A DNA stretch of 64,000 nt from Purshia tridentata. Lineage: Eukaryota > Streptophyta > Magnoliopsida > Rosales > Rosaceae. Made by a program: the position numbers and the translations under genes. Under the pieces are notes generated by a model. That model had not been told where the DNA came from. It saw only the letters and a list, made by a program, of their open reading frames with translations, and did no database searches. The DNA lies in the NCBI GenBank assembly GCA_003254885.1, contig QANT01008378.1, forward strand, positions 1 to 64,000, written 5' to 3'. This document shows, one piece after another, positions 1-13,100 of the stretch (positions are counted from its first letter, which is position 1; every line of letters starts with the position of its first letter).

Positions 1-745
1 TAAGCTGGGTTTTGTTGTATAAATGGATCTGACATATAATGGTCACGTTTGAGTTGGGTCTCACATATTCATCAACAAAGGGTTACCAAAATTAACAAAC
101 TTACTCAGCGGCCAATCTTATATAAGTTAATTATGAACTATTTTTTAAATAATTTAATTAATTGTCTAACAATTTACAACGTGGGTGTCCCCTCGTGGCA
201 ACTTGAGACATAATTAATTATTCATTAATTATCACCCATGTTCGATCTGTATTGTGGTCCTTAATAATTACTTCAAGCCATTAATGCAGCATAATTCGGA
301 TTTTATATTGAGGAGATTTCTATCTCTGGCAGGTTAGCTATATTTTTTTAGGGTTTTCTTATTTTAAGCATAAATTTTAGATAAATTAAAATAATAATCA
401 CTCATACATCATACATGTAAAGTGTTTGAATTAAAAACCGTAAATTATTGATTGTTGCAAAACAAATTATAATGTAATGACACATTGTTACACCAATTAA
501 CAACTGTTATCCAATTGTGTAGGCACGCATTTTTCCTAATATATGTATCGTCCTTAAAAAAAATGTGTGCCTCATAGCTTCTTCTGAAGAAGCACCTCCC
601 CCTTGAAAACTTTGGCCTAAATACAGTGAATCAAAAGAAAACTGTATGCCAAATTATACTTAAATCAAGTTTGTGTTAAGGCATGCAGTTGTAGCAATTC
701 TCGGTGTTCTCAGAAAATTAATTAATATATATATATATATATATA
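1..745. other. AT-rich intergenic sequence
   Basis: No open frame with protein-like composition, RNA gene or clear repeat was seen. The stretch ends in a TA dinucleotide run just before the first hairpin element. Short open frames here are rich in Ile, Tyr and Phe and look like chance frames in AT-rich DNA. Confidence 0.6.
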
Positions 746-1191
746 AAGGATCCATTGCGAGATTCCCACAAACTTTTAGTTTGTGGGATTCCCCTTGTGG
801 GGCCTACACGAGTTGTTTTGTGTTGATCCGAACCGTTCATTTTTTTCATCTCTATTGATAGATCATCCTTGCAAAAAATTAACTAAATCGGAAATCATTT
901 GCCTATCTAATTTTGATCAAACAAATGGATGAACCAAATATTTTTTATGAAATCGTCCATTTGTTTGGTCAAAGTTAAATAGGCAAATGTAAAAAATATT
1001 TGGTTCATCCATTTGTTTGGTCAAAATTAGATAGGCAAATGGTTTCCGATTTGGCTAATTTTTTGCAAGGATGATCTATCAATAGAGATGTAAAAAATAA
1101 ACGGTTCGGATCGATACAAAACACCTCGTGTAGGCCCCACAAGGGGGATCCCACAAACTTCTAATTTGTGGGAATCCCACAATGGATCCTT
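746..1191. mobile_element. Hairpin MITE, Mutator-like superfamily (subfamily A, copy 1)
   Basis: The two ends are inverted copies. The left end reads AAGGATCCATTG and the right end is its complement, followed on both sides by arms containing CCCACAAACTT and GTGGGGCCTACACGAG-like blocks. The arms continue inward through a conserved core (CCGAACCGTTCA, then GATAGATCATCC, then TTGCAAAAAATTAACT) almost to the centre, so the element can fold into one long hairpin. The centre holds an extra repeat of a block containing CCATTTGTTTGGTCAAA. A second copy lies at 22958-23356. The target duplication cannot be read because the insertion is in a TA repeat. No coding capacity is present, so it is non-autonomous. 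Confidence 0.8.
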
Positions 1192-1417
1192 CCTGTATAT
1201 GTGTATATGTGACTAGGTATGTACATATCATATAACTGCATGAGTAGTATGAATATATATTAACGACCCACGTTGCACACACTGCGCTCTAGAACGTTAT
1301 GATGGGTGATATGGTTAATTACTTGCATTGTAGAACAACATAGCTTAAAATACATATGCTGATATCTTAGCTTAAAAAAATGAAAAATAAAGATTAAAAG
1401 ATAATAATTTCAAATTT

Positions 1418-1915
1418 GGGAAATGCTATGTGCCTTCTCTTTATGCCTTCTCCTTGTGCCTTCTCTCTTCTTTTGTTTATTTGACAATTAGATTAAAAGA
1501 TAATAATTTCAAATTTGGGAAATGTTATGTGCCTTCTCTTTGTGCCTTCTCCTTGTGCCTTCTCTTTTTTTTTGTTCATTTGACAATCTAATTTTACGAT
1601 CGGAACCGTTCGATATCAAGATCATTATTTATAGATCAACTCTGCAAAAAATTATCCAAATCAGAAATCGTTTAGTCATCTAACTGTTATCAAATAACTG
1701 ACGGTGAATTTAACTGTTATCAAAACCATCCATTTATTTAATAATAGTTAGATGACTAAACAATTTCTGATTTGAATAATTTTTTACAGAGTTAATCTAT
1801 AAATGATAATCTTGATATTAAACAGTTCCGATCGTGAAATTAAATTGTTAAATGAACAAAAGAATAGATAAGACACAAAGAAAAATGCACAAAAAGAAGG
1901 CATATAGAATTCCCC
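1418..1915. mobile_element. Hairpin MITE, Mutator-like superfamily (subfamily B) with duplicated left end
   Basis: The ends are GGGAAATGCTATGTGCCTTCT on the left and the near-complement on the right, finishing in GAATTCCCC. The 10-base direct repeat TTTCAAATTT flanks the element at 1408-1417 and 1916-1925, which fits the 9-10 base target duplications of Mutator-type transposons. The inner arms carry the same core as subfamily A (GGAACCGTTCGAT, ATAGATCA, GCAAAAAATTA, CAGAAATCGTTTAG). About 100 bases comprising left flank plus left end are present twice in tandem (1391-1490 and 1491-1588). The original insertion was therefore probably 1518-1915, 398 bases, with later duplication of its left junction. 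Confidence 0.8.
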
Positions 1916-3224
1916 TTTCAAATTTTCATATATTGGGAAAGCATTAATATGAGTGCAGTTCTCTATGCGAAAGGACTTAATATATATTGAGATTTGTACC
2001 CAAAAAAAAAAATAGAATATATATTGAGGTCAACTCTTTCTGCGCATTCCACCACTTTTAATCTTATTGGTTTTTACGCTTTTGGGAGGTCAAGATCCGT
2101 CTTCTTCTAGACAGGGAATATAATTAATAGTGTAATTGACCAATAATAATGCATATCTAAAATCTTAATTAATATATTACTCGAAATCCAGATATTAATA
2201 TTAATTTTCATGATCTGTGAGGACTGACAAATCCCATATAGTTGTGCTACAAAGTTGGTTCTGTATGTTATAGCCTATATAGTCATCGATCAGTACTCTT
2301 TGATAATGCTTTACGTACCAACAAAAAATTTTGTTGAAATTTCTCCTAATTAAATTGTTGTGGAAGCTAAATTGTACAATACCATATGAATACATCACAC
2401 ATGTATATATTTATTATTTATTAATTGTTCTTACCAGCACGAATAACACATTCGTATTCGTTGTTTTATGTGATGAATATCACAACAAACTTATAGCCTC
2501 AAAATTAAAAGATCTTTTATTTTTTGTTCTTACTCTTTCGGCCGACATATATTTTCTTGCTTAGGCCAAATATTATTAGTAGTTCTTTGGTCTCGTGCTC
2601 GTGCACCAAACAAACATGAGAGTTGGGCAACCCTAACTGGATTGGGTTCAAACAGCTCAGGCCCATGTTATGACCCACTTCAAACTTGTTAGGCCCATGT
2701 GGTATCTTAGGATCGACAACTTTGGTCTACATGATGAATCCACATACAAATATAAAGAATAAACGATAATGCAAAGGAAAAAAAANAATGCAAAGAAAAA
2801 AAAAAAAAAAATCATCGAGAGATAAGGGCCATAAGGCCAAGTGAGGGAGTCATGCAAAAAATAGGTAGCTATTCCCTTACACTTTCTAAGTCTTCTCTTC
2901 AGACTAATTTGCATTCAGCATTTGAATTCGTAGTGCAAGTTCTCAAACGTTTACATTGTAATTACTCATTAGTTACATACCACGATCAAAATAATAATAA
3001 TTTACCACGATCAAAATAATAATAATTTACCAGAATTTCAAATACAAATCAATATTATTCGTTAATGCATGTGATCTAATAATAATTAAAGGGCATCAAC
3101 AAATAAGGTTGCTTAAAATATATGCATGGAGGCAAACAATATGGAAGAGTACACATGCTACCTATGTGCTACAAACATATGTTGTTATTTTTCAAATGGA
3201 TCAAACTCATCAATTATACATTAA
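1916..3224. other. Intergenic sequence with a small tandem repeat and one N
   Basis: No gene is recognisable. A 25-base unit containing ACCACGATCAAAATAATAA occurs twice at 2979-3028. A single N at 2786 lies between two copies of an AATGCAAAG-plus-poly-A block, which looks like an assembly join. Short frames on either strand are low complexity. Confidence 0.55.
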
Positions 3225-3771
3225 AGGCCCGTTTGCATATGGAGTGATTTGAATTTGAATTTGAATTTGAATTTGAATTTGAGCTTTCCAAATCCAAATT
3301 CACCTATTTGGAATAATTATAAGGAGTGTATTTGGATTTGTCCCAAATCCAAGATGGATTTGAGAAAGTTAAATCTATGAATTTCAAATACCTTCTCTAA
3401 CTAGGTATTGAAATCTCACCATCCTACCCTCTCTCTCTTTCCCTCACCTCCAGCTACAATTGCCAGCCACCACCGCCGACCACTCTTCGGTGACTTCCGA
3501 CGATTTTTCCGACCACCTTCGATAACTTTCCGGTGACTTTTCCGGCCATCCTCCGGCGACTTTCCCGGCCACTCTCCGACGACTTTTTTTTGTTTTTAAT
3601 CATATATTTCAATTTTTAAATGATCCAAAAAAAATTAAAATTAAAATATTTTGTGAAATCTCGCCTTTAAATTTTATATCCAAACAATAGAATTTCAAAT
3701 CTATGAATTTTAATTACATGGATTTCAAATACATAAATTTGAAATCTAAATTCAAGAATTCAAACGGACTC
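3225..3771. mobile_element. PIF/Harbinger-like (Tourist-type) MITE
   Basis: The left terminus AGGCCCGTTTG is mirrored on the right by CAAACGGACTC (9 of 11 positions pair when complemented or nearly so). Both ends are bordered by the trinucleotide TAA, the usual target duplication of PIF/Harbinger elements. The interior contains a GAATTT hexamer run at 3249-3282 near the left end and AAATTTGAAATC-type sequence near the right, so the subterminal regions are also roughly inverted. The middle (about 3460-3590) is a GC-richer run of imperfect repeats around CCGGCGACTTTTCCGGCCAC. No transposase is present. Confidence 0.6.
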
Positions 3772-4153
3772 TAAAAATTTTCCTTTTTTAAGTCAATCGT
3801 TGTACGTAGAATTAATTTAGTGTCTTATGAAATCTAGTGTATGACATTAAGTCTAAAATTATAAAAAAGTTTATTGCTTTTGGTTTTTGGCCGGTTGAAA
3901 GTTTATCACTTAACTATATGAGATATGCAATAATCATCAAAGATTAGTGAAATCTAAGAAGGATAAAGTAGAAGTCTAAATCGAGATTAGTGTTTTGGCC
4001 AATAACACGAAGGAGAAACCCAACGACATGACGTTTCTGGTTCTTAAGGCAATTTCCCAAAAAACGACTTCTGGCCAAACGGCAATAACTGCCGTCGTGA
4101 TCCCGTCTTGCTCAAAGTAAAAGACGCGATACTGCTGCCCTGTCGATGCTTCC
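3772..4153 (+). promoter_or_regulatory. Presumed promoter and leader of the VPS35L gene
   Basis: This 380-base gap precedes the first ATG of the VPS35L reading frame. Base composition becomes less AT-rich from about 4015 onward. I see no convincing TATA box at a usual spacing, so transcription probably starts within the last 100-150 bases. This call rests on position only. Confidence 0.35.
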
Positions 4154-7100
4154 ATGGAGTTCAGACCTCGCAATTACAATGCCGAAAAACAAGCCCACGC
4201 GCTGCCTTGCGTACGCGCGGACGACCATCCTTTCTCAGCTCCATCGTCTGTACCTCACCGCCAGGTCAATTTCACATCGATCATATTCTCAAATTTTCGT
4301 ATTTTTGATATATTTAACATCACGCGTCTGTTCGGTTGCCAAGAAAGCGTAGAAAAATCATATGACCAATATTTCTTTATTAGATAGTAACATTCCTGCT
4401 AAGTAGAGCATTTCGGTCTGGTAGACTTGAGCTGTCATCTACTTCAAACACAATTTCAAACAAAAATAATGTAAGAAGTTTAAATATGATTTCTTTTCTA
4501 ATTTGTGTTAGGTTGTTTTTATTATATAAGTGTGAAACAATTCCTTGTCAAAGTATAGTAAACTAGAATTCTTCTATGGTCTTGTGTTTTAAATGCGTTT
4601 TCTTTACAGATTAAATGTGTCTATTACTCTAAAAACTTATCCATTTCAATAAATGGAGCCAGAATGCGTGTTTTGCCGGCGATTATAAGTTTTATGCAAC
4701 AATTATTTTGGAATATTTGACAAATGCAAGAACTTTGTTTGGTAGTCTTTTTCTTTAGAGGAGTGGAAGAACAAAATTTGATTATGATATTTTTAAAATC
4801 TTAAAACTGTTAGTGGATCATGGTGAAGAGGACTATTTTGATATAGGTTGAGGTCGTGGATCATGGGGAAGAGGACTATTTTGACCCTCTCAGAAGGTCG
4901 GATAACAATGCAGCAGTTTCTAGAGAGGATTTTGCAGACACTGAAAATAGTTCTGCTGCAGGACTCTCCAGTGAAGCTTCTATTCAAAATCCATCGAAAG
5001 AATGGGCCTCTTTCAAGAGATCCCTCATGCAGAGGTTTCCTGTGTCCAAAATGGTTTTGACTTCTTCGGTAAGCATTTCATGCTTCTTGATTGCTTTAGT
5101 TCCACATGCTGTGTTATATTGAAATATGGTGGAATCTGCTGAGGCTTGAATGCTTGATGGCATCTTAAGTAATTTCAAGCTAGTGAGCATGTGGAGCCTG
5201 TGTCTCTGTTATCGGTTTCATTTTTGTGTATTTTTCATATTGAAATAGAATTTGTTTTTTGGGTTCCTGGATTAATGCTACTTCACTTGTTGCTGGCTGG
5301 TTTTGATAAGTGTGAAAGTACTATGGGTTTTCAAATTATTCTTATCATATATCACTTTCTATAAGCTTAACTTTTGTTCCCCTTTTCACTAGGTTTTTGA
5401 TAAAACCTTTTATTTTTCCCTAAATTTGATTATCATATTTTAAAGTGGGTCAGCTATACCCTCCCCTTATGATCCTTATAAAAAGCTGTAACCTTCTGAC
5501 TTTTTTTTTCCTTAATAATTACAGATGTCCGATGTGATAGTAAAGGGCAAGAAAAGTATGTCAGCCTCCTTTGTTTTGTTCCTTTTGGTTTAATTTTAAC
5601 CAAATCAATATTGTATAATGACAAGCATTATTTTCACTAGTTTTTTGTTTCCAAATACTTGCATCTATTAGAGCAGCTATAACAATCGCTTGGTTCAGTT
5701 GTTTAATGATGTGAATTTGCAGCATATGAGAAATCTTCAACAAGTATGCATTTGGAGGAACTGCAAGATCCAGAAAAATTTGCAGAAGAAGGTGGCAAGG
5801 TCATCACAGGGCAGGAATATGTTTCTCGGTTACACGAGCTCAAAGCTGAAATAACTCATGCTTGGAATGCTGATGATCGTGTGACATCTTTAAAATTATC
5901 GATAAAAGTAATTTTATTATTTTGGTTGATTATTTGGATTATAAAAATTGTCTTACCTGGATTAGGATTTTCAGTAGAATGAAAGATTATAGTAGTGTGC
6001 TTTGAAATAGGTTTAATTTCTCAGTATATGTTGCATCAAGTTATCATCCTTTACCAAGCAATCATTTGTGAAGTTAATTTAGCTAGATGTGCTTATATTC
6101 TAGCTTGAAGATCTCCATTTATTTGGCATAAGCAACTAGATTTTGTTATCCTCTTAGGTAAGATTTTAATCGTTTGATTATGTAAGTTTGAAAGGTCAGT
6201 GCGTAAGATTGCTAATTCATGTTGATAATCTGTCTTGTTTGAGAAATAGGTCGATCTGAAGTTAATTAAGGCTATTTATCTATACTTGCCTATAACTCTA
6301 GCTTGAACATTTTCATTTTTTGGCATGCAAAACCAATGTTTTCTTGTCCACTCTCATGTAATAATTTAGTTATTTATTTATTTTTAAGTTTGATAGGTCC
6401 ATGGATTGAATTACTAATTCATGTTGATAATCCCATCTTGTGTGTGAATGAATTAGGTTTATTTTGAAAGCAATTTTCTGTTGGCAGGTTGCTAGGCTTT
6501 TGATGGATACATCTGTTTTACAATTTTATCCAACACTTTTTGTTCTTGCTGCGGATATTATGGATATTCTTGGGGATATGGTATGGGAGCGCATCAAGTT
6601 GAAAGCTGAATTTGCTGATGATGGAACCAAACTCTGCTCCTTACCAGGTATTGCTGTTAAATTTCTCTCTGCTCAGTTGTTTTTTCCTTATAGCAATGCT
6701 GTTAAAGTCTTTCTGTGTGAAGCTATTAATAGCACTCTGTCAATGTGCTAAACATGCTGATTTGTATGGAATACTTTTTATGCATGCTGACATGGTTGAA
6801 AGTGAAACTTAACTTCCCTGGTCATTTTGATAAAAAAGCAGACAGAGTGGGCTGTTATATACTTGTAACTTAAGGGAAGGAATCAATGTGTCATCAATGA
6901 CTTTGAAAACTAGAAAACTTATCCCAACTTCTTCCTTATCTCCATTTTTGGTTTTTGTTTTGCTTTACTTTCTGATCAAAGTTAATTAACTTCACTAGGT
7001 TTGCAGATTATTGGTCTCATTTTTACTGTAGCAGTTTGATTGTTTCTCACTAAAACTCTTATTTGATTTGTGGCAGAAAACTTCATAGCGAGTGAGATTT

Positions 7101-10100
7101 GCTCTGATGCCAAAGAAACTTGCAATAACTGGTTCTGCAAAATTGGTGGCATCCGAGAGCTTCTTCCACGCATGTAAGTTCTCTGTTCATTATGTTAATG
7201 ATACTTTGTTAATTCACCTGATATTTGTCCTATATTATTCTTCTTCTTCTTTGTTATAATTTATAAATACACAAATACATATAGTCTTTTTTTAATGACT
7301 TTATATCAAAAAATGAAGAAAGGTACAATAAGGAGGATGAGACTTTCTTCCAGAGGAGACACAAAATAAGAGAAAAAAATTCAGCAATATTTTGAGTCAA
7401 ACCTTCAAAAACAAAAAATAGAAAGAATCAAAATTGGAATTAGGGCATTATAAGCTCTTAACACGTGATTGTTACCATTTGGTTGTCTTCTAAAGATGTC
7501 TGGTAAATTTCTTGGTGCTCTTTTACTTGTACTTTTTTTATGAGACAATTTGTATAATGTCTTCCCTCTTGGTATAATCTGGTTGTTAATTTAATATTTA
7601 ATTTCAGTTATTTGGAGCTGGCATTATTGCCTTGCCGGCGTTTCTTGCTTGACCAACCTCTAGATAGTCTCCAGCGCTTGGTAATGATGACAAGAGGGTT
7701 AGCAGATCCATTGGCATCTGCATATTGTCGTCTGTATATGGTCCATTGTATGAGGAAGTTGCCCTCACATGATATAGGTATGCATTTTTTGTAGTGCATT
7801 TATAGTCACAACTTATGCTGATATATTCACTGGTCATTGACGGTCCTGACGGATTGATTTGATTCAATATGAAGAAAGAAAAAAGAGAAACAGAGAGGAG
7901 AAGATTACTGTGGGTTGGATTTCATCATTTGACCAAAAAAAAAAAATGTGGGTAGGATTTACGAGGAAGGGCATGATTTTTCAAGGCATGCTCTCCCTTG
8001 GGTTGGATTTCATCATTTGACCAAAAAAAAAAATTGTGGGTAGGATTTATGAGGAAGGGCATGATTTTTCAAGGCATGCTCTCCCACTAGAACTGAATGG
8101 CAGAGAAGACAGAGATAAATGACCTAGTTATATGGGTGTAGTGATCTATTGAATTAAAACTATGTATAGCCAGGACACATACTTATCTCACTAATTAATA
8201 CATGTGGCCTTTGCTTTGCGTATTCTCACCCATGCCAATCATTACTATAGTGCAATTGTTGATAGGACTTGATATGAAGTGAAAATCCAATGTAAGTAGG
8301 GTGCAGACATGATATAATCAAATTTGAGTTAGAATAGATTGATGTGTTGTTAATTCATGAATTATCATTTTATTTTGGTAATTGCCTCTTCTTTATGATA
8401 TAAGATTTGCTGACAAGGCAGTTTAGACTCTGGGTGTCTGAAATTATAATTGAACTCCTGCTTGAACCAAAATTATGCCACAATGTGTAACTTGGTCTCA
8501 AATTTATATATTCTTTCATTGCATTCTGGCGTAGCTTGAACTTTGGAATTAACTTCTCATGCTTCTTTAATGTGGAGTTCTTTAACAGTCCATTTGAACC
8601 TCTTCTATTAGCATACAACATGCTTACTATATATTTCTAATTGTTTAACACATTTTCATGTTTGACAATAATGTTGCAGGATGTCTGCTCACCTGTGTTA
8701 ATGACTTCAAAATTTTGTTCATTCGGGTCATATCAGCAAAGGCAACCACTCATGGAAATTTGACTGATAACAGAAGATTGCTTATCAATCTGATGGAACC
8801 AACCATTGATTATATCATGAAATGCATCTTTAAGAATGCGTCCGAGGTATGTTCTGGAATTTCATCCGGCAGTCATACTTGTCTTTCAAACTCATATGTC
8901 TGGATTCAAAATCCATTGCCCTGGTTATTTCTCATTCGAAAAATATAGGCAGCAAACTTGTGTGGTATTGGTAGTGCATAGCCCTTTAGTATTTAAGGAG
9001 CATTAATATATTTTTATGAACTCTTTAAAGTAATTATAGAAAAACATATATGTGAGCTCTTTCAAGTAATAATAAACAAAAGCATAATAATAATACCATT
9101 TGAACTATGTCGGACTGTGTTGGAAGTCTCATTCATTGATTTGCCTTTATTTTATCTTGTAATAGTTTTAAGGAATATTTAATTGAATCTATCAAATCAT
9201 GAATAGCTGGTTTGACATGAGTGAGTAGTCTTTATACTCCAATGAATTAATTATGCTTTTAATCTGATGAAAGAGACAAGTAGGTGATGTACTCGTGGAG
9301 CTTGGACTTGGATGGAATCAAGTGGGGTTGGTTGGAAGGGTCTCATGTGTCTCAATTGTTCTTCATCATCTGCTCAAGCAACTTCCACCTGATGTAGTTA
9401 GCTCAAGTGCTGTGGAGATCCTTCATCTCATTGAGTCCAGCAACGATTATTCCTTTGATCAGGTATTGTTCATATGAAGGTGGTTAAGTCGTAAAAATTA
9501 TTACATTTAGAGCATAAAAAGCGGTTATAAGCTACATCCTTGATGTGGCTCACTTCCTGGGTGTGGTTGGTTAATAGCTCCAAATTTATCAATGAACAAA
9601 AGTCTTCAATGCACAATTCTTGAATCTCTTCTCTCTTGCTTTTTTTATTTTTTTGGTTGGGAAAGAGCTTGAATTACAGGTTACTTGGATTTAGGCTGTG
9701 TGAGAGATCTCAAATGGATACTGTCAATGCTGTGGTAGACAAAGTCAGTCAGGTATTTAGAAATTAGAATGCCCTGTTTCCAGTTGCTTAATTTTAATAT
9801 TTTCGTGGTTATTTTACATTGTTTCTTTTGTAGTTATTTTACAATGTTTCTTTTTTAAAATAGAAAATGTTAAGATACTTGGGTCCTTAGCAGTCAGGAT
9901 CTTTTCCTCCTAACATGGTCAAATTAAATCATTATATGTCTTGTTAGAAAAACAACACTTTGTTAAGCCACTAAAATATCTTTCACATTCTTTTTTTTTC
10001 AAACCAACACATATTCACATTCTCCTCCCCAAGTGTTTTGGCAGTTGGGAGAGGTTAAAAAAGATACATGTTTTCATAGTGCTTAATTTCTGTGGAATCT

Positions 10101-13100
10101 GGTTGGGAATTTCCTTTTAAAGCTAATTTCTGTATTTTATTTGATGATAAATCAGGTTATTACTCAATATGATGGTCTTGATGAGTACTTGAAGGTTGTG
10201 GATGCTTATGTGGATATTATTCTTCAAAATCATATGGTGCGTTTTAGTAGGTTGTCATATTTATTTTATGAAAAAAAAAGTTCCAGTTAGTTGTGACACC
10301 ATTCTGGTACAATTGATCTGTTTTATTTATTTATTTATTATTTATTATTTATTATTATTTTTTTTATAGGAACCAGATAATTATTTATTTAGTAGACAGT
10401 GATGAAATTTACATTAAAGGTGAACAAGCAGTCTGCCTAAAACAAAATCTAAAAAATATTCCCAAAATTAGCTACTCATTGAACTCTTATAAACAAAATT
10501 CTGATAGCCTTAGAATTTCTAAAGCTGCCTCCATCTAATGACTCAGTAAATTGTATTGTATATGCCAGGATGACCATCTGAACTCCATTTTAGAAGGTAT
10601 TTTAAAGCGAGCATGCAGTAAAGGGATTTCTGAAGATGAACTGGCAACCTTGCAGTCCATCTTGGTGAAGCTTCTTTCTTATTATAAGGATTTAGAAGAC
10701 ATATTTGCTATGGTATGCTTTGCAACAGCTGTTTTTTCCTGTTGTCCTTTCTCTCTCCATCCCCCCCCCCCNCCCCCCCCCCCCCCAAACAAATCATTGC
10801 AATTTTAAAGTAATAATCACTTGCTTTTAGTTTTATGGTTGTGCAGTTTAAGACCACAATATCTTATTGTGATTGTTATTTTGTAGAATCATTTTCTCAA
10901 GATTTTGGATCTAATGTATGGGAGTTCACAAAGCATTGTAAATATGCATATCCTTGATATAGGGACAAGGTATCTATTTTAGTAACCTTTTATTCCTTTT
11001 CTACTTTGTCTGGCTAAGGCTCACTTTGGTGTTATCATGCCTTTGGAATGACAAGCATACCAATTACAGAACTTGTGAAATTACTTGAATTAGAGTTAGA
11101 CCCTACTGGTGGTGTGCATTTTCATCAATTTTATTACTTTGTCACACCTAGATTCCGCCTTCATGCTTTAATATGATAGTCTTAATGTAAAGATGGTTGG
11201 ATGAAATTGGCAACAGGAAGCATGGATTATGTCTTGAAATAACGATTAAGAAACCAAAACGTCATGATATAATGTATTACTTGGCAACTGGTAAATAATT
11301 ATCAGTGAGAGTGCTAAGATCTTTCTAGCTTCCTTACACTGTCTAACCTGTGATTCTTTTTTCTTTTTACTCGTGAATATTTGAACGATGTGATTCTCTT
11401 TTTCTAGGTTTCTTCAGTTTCCTGGGAGCAGTTTAACCTTTGCTTATTTCATTTGGCAGGAATGGCTATATACGTGATCCGTCAACCATACAGTTTCTGT
11501 TTGAAATTTGTCAGGATCTACACGATGAGGAAAATTTTTTGAATGTAAAAGATGAAGCTAACCAACCAGCACGGTTGATTTCTCATTTTGTCTCTATGGT
11601 AATTAATTTCAACTGCATATTTGCATCTGGCCAGAAAAAAAGAAAAAAAGAACAAATTTGCATGATTGACTTTTGTGGTGGCAACCCATATGATTGGCTG
11701 ACNATTTCTCATTTTGTCTCTATGGTAATTAATTTCAACTGCATATTTGCATCTGGCCAGAAAAAAAGAAAAAAAGAACAAATTTGCATGATTGACTTTT
11801 GTGGTGGAAACCCATATGATTGGCTGACATTTAATGTTGTTCTTCATTGTTAGGTTGATTATGGGGCAGAGATGGAGAGTCATTTAACATTCTTAGTTGA
11901 ATGTCGTGGAGCTTTCAGCAGCATACGCGGGCTTAAGGTTTTATTTTTGGTTTTGTTGTCAAACTTCAATGAGTCCCATATCTATTATTAATCTACTGGT
12001 CCTTTGATTCTATGTAATTGATTTGAACTCTGATGAAAATTTTGCTTGAAATATGCAATGGTTAGAGAAATCCTTGTATAAAAACAAACCTGGATTGTTT
12101 ATCCTAAAATAATTCTCCAGTATCAATGCATGTACTTTCATTTATATCTATATATTATTTCCAAAACTAATTCAGCACTTCAATTTACTTTCAGGAAACT
12201 CTTATTCACTCCAGTAACTGTTTGGCGATTAAGGCTTTGAGAGATGGCAATAGACATCTCAGTTTTGTCAAATCCTGCATAGCATTTTCTGAAGTCACAT
12301 TACCTTCTATTTCAGCTCACATTAGGCAGTTAAATCTATATCTTGAGACTGCAGAGGTAATTTTTATTCCTTTGATGTGATCGTGTTGCATATCAACTAA
12401 ACAGTTTTAGTCATATGTTTTTACTCATTCTTGTATAAATAGTTCAGGTAGCCTTACTGGGTGGTTTAGTTTCTCATTCAGATGGACTGATTGATACGGC
12501 AATCAACTCTTTGCAAAGTTTTGACGTAATGGATGGTTAGTTCAACTCTATTTCAAAGTGAAACTCTCATGTGACAATAGTATTAGAATCAGAACCATCA
12601 TTCTACATTTTCTTTAATATTATGAGTGAGATTTGATTTTTTTTTTTAAAATAAGAATGGAATTTGAAATTTAAGGAGCTGAAGTCATTGTATGGGGGTG
12701 GAAGTTACAATGTTCCCTGGAGATCTACAAGTAGCATGAACCATCGAATATAAATATTGCTTTAGGCAGTAGGAGGTTCCTTCATCAGTTTGAATGCTGA
12801 TTTTTGATTTTGACGCTGCTCTAATGAAGTTAGGAGTATAACTATAAGGAAATATTTCATATTAACTTAACACATATAATTATTTATATGTCTTGTTCAC
12901 AGGTGTTATTTTTATCAATTTCCTTTTGTTTGATGTAAGGTATACATATGCAAAGTCAACTACACATTCCATCCGACTTCATAACATTTGAAATTAAAAA
13001 AGATTGCTGGTTTTCTTGTATAGGCTCCAGAACACCAATTGATGCTGATGGAGTACTCTCCTCAATTCAAAAATTATTCGGCCTCTTGGTTATGGTTCCA

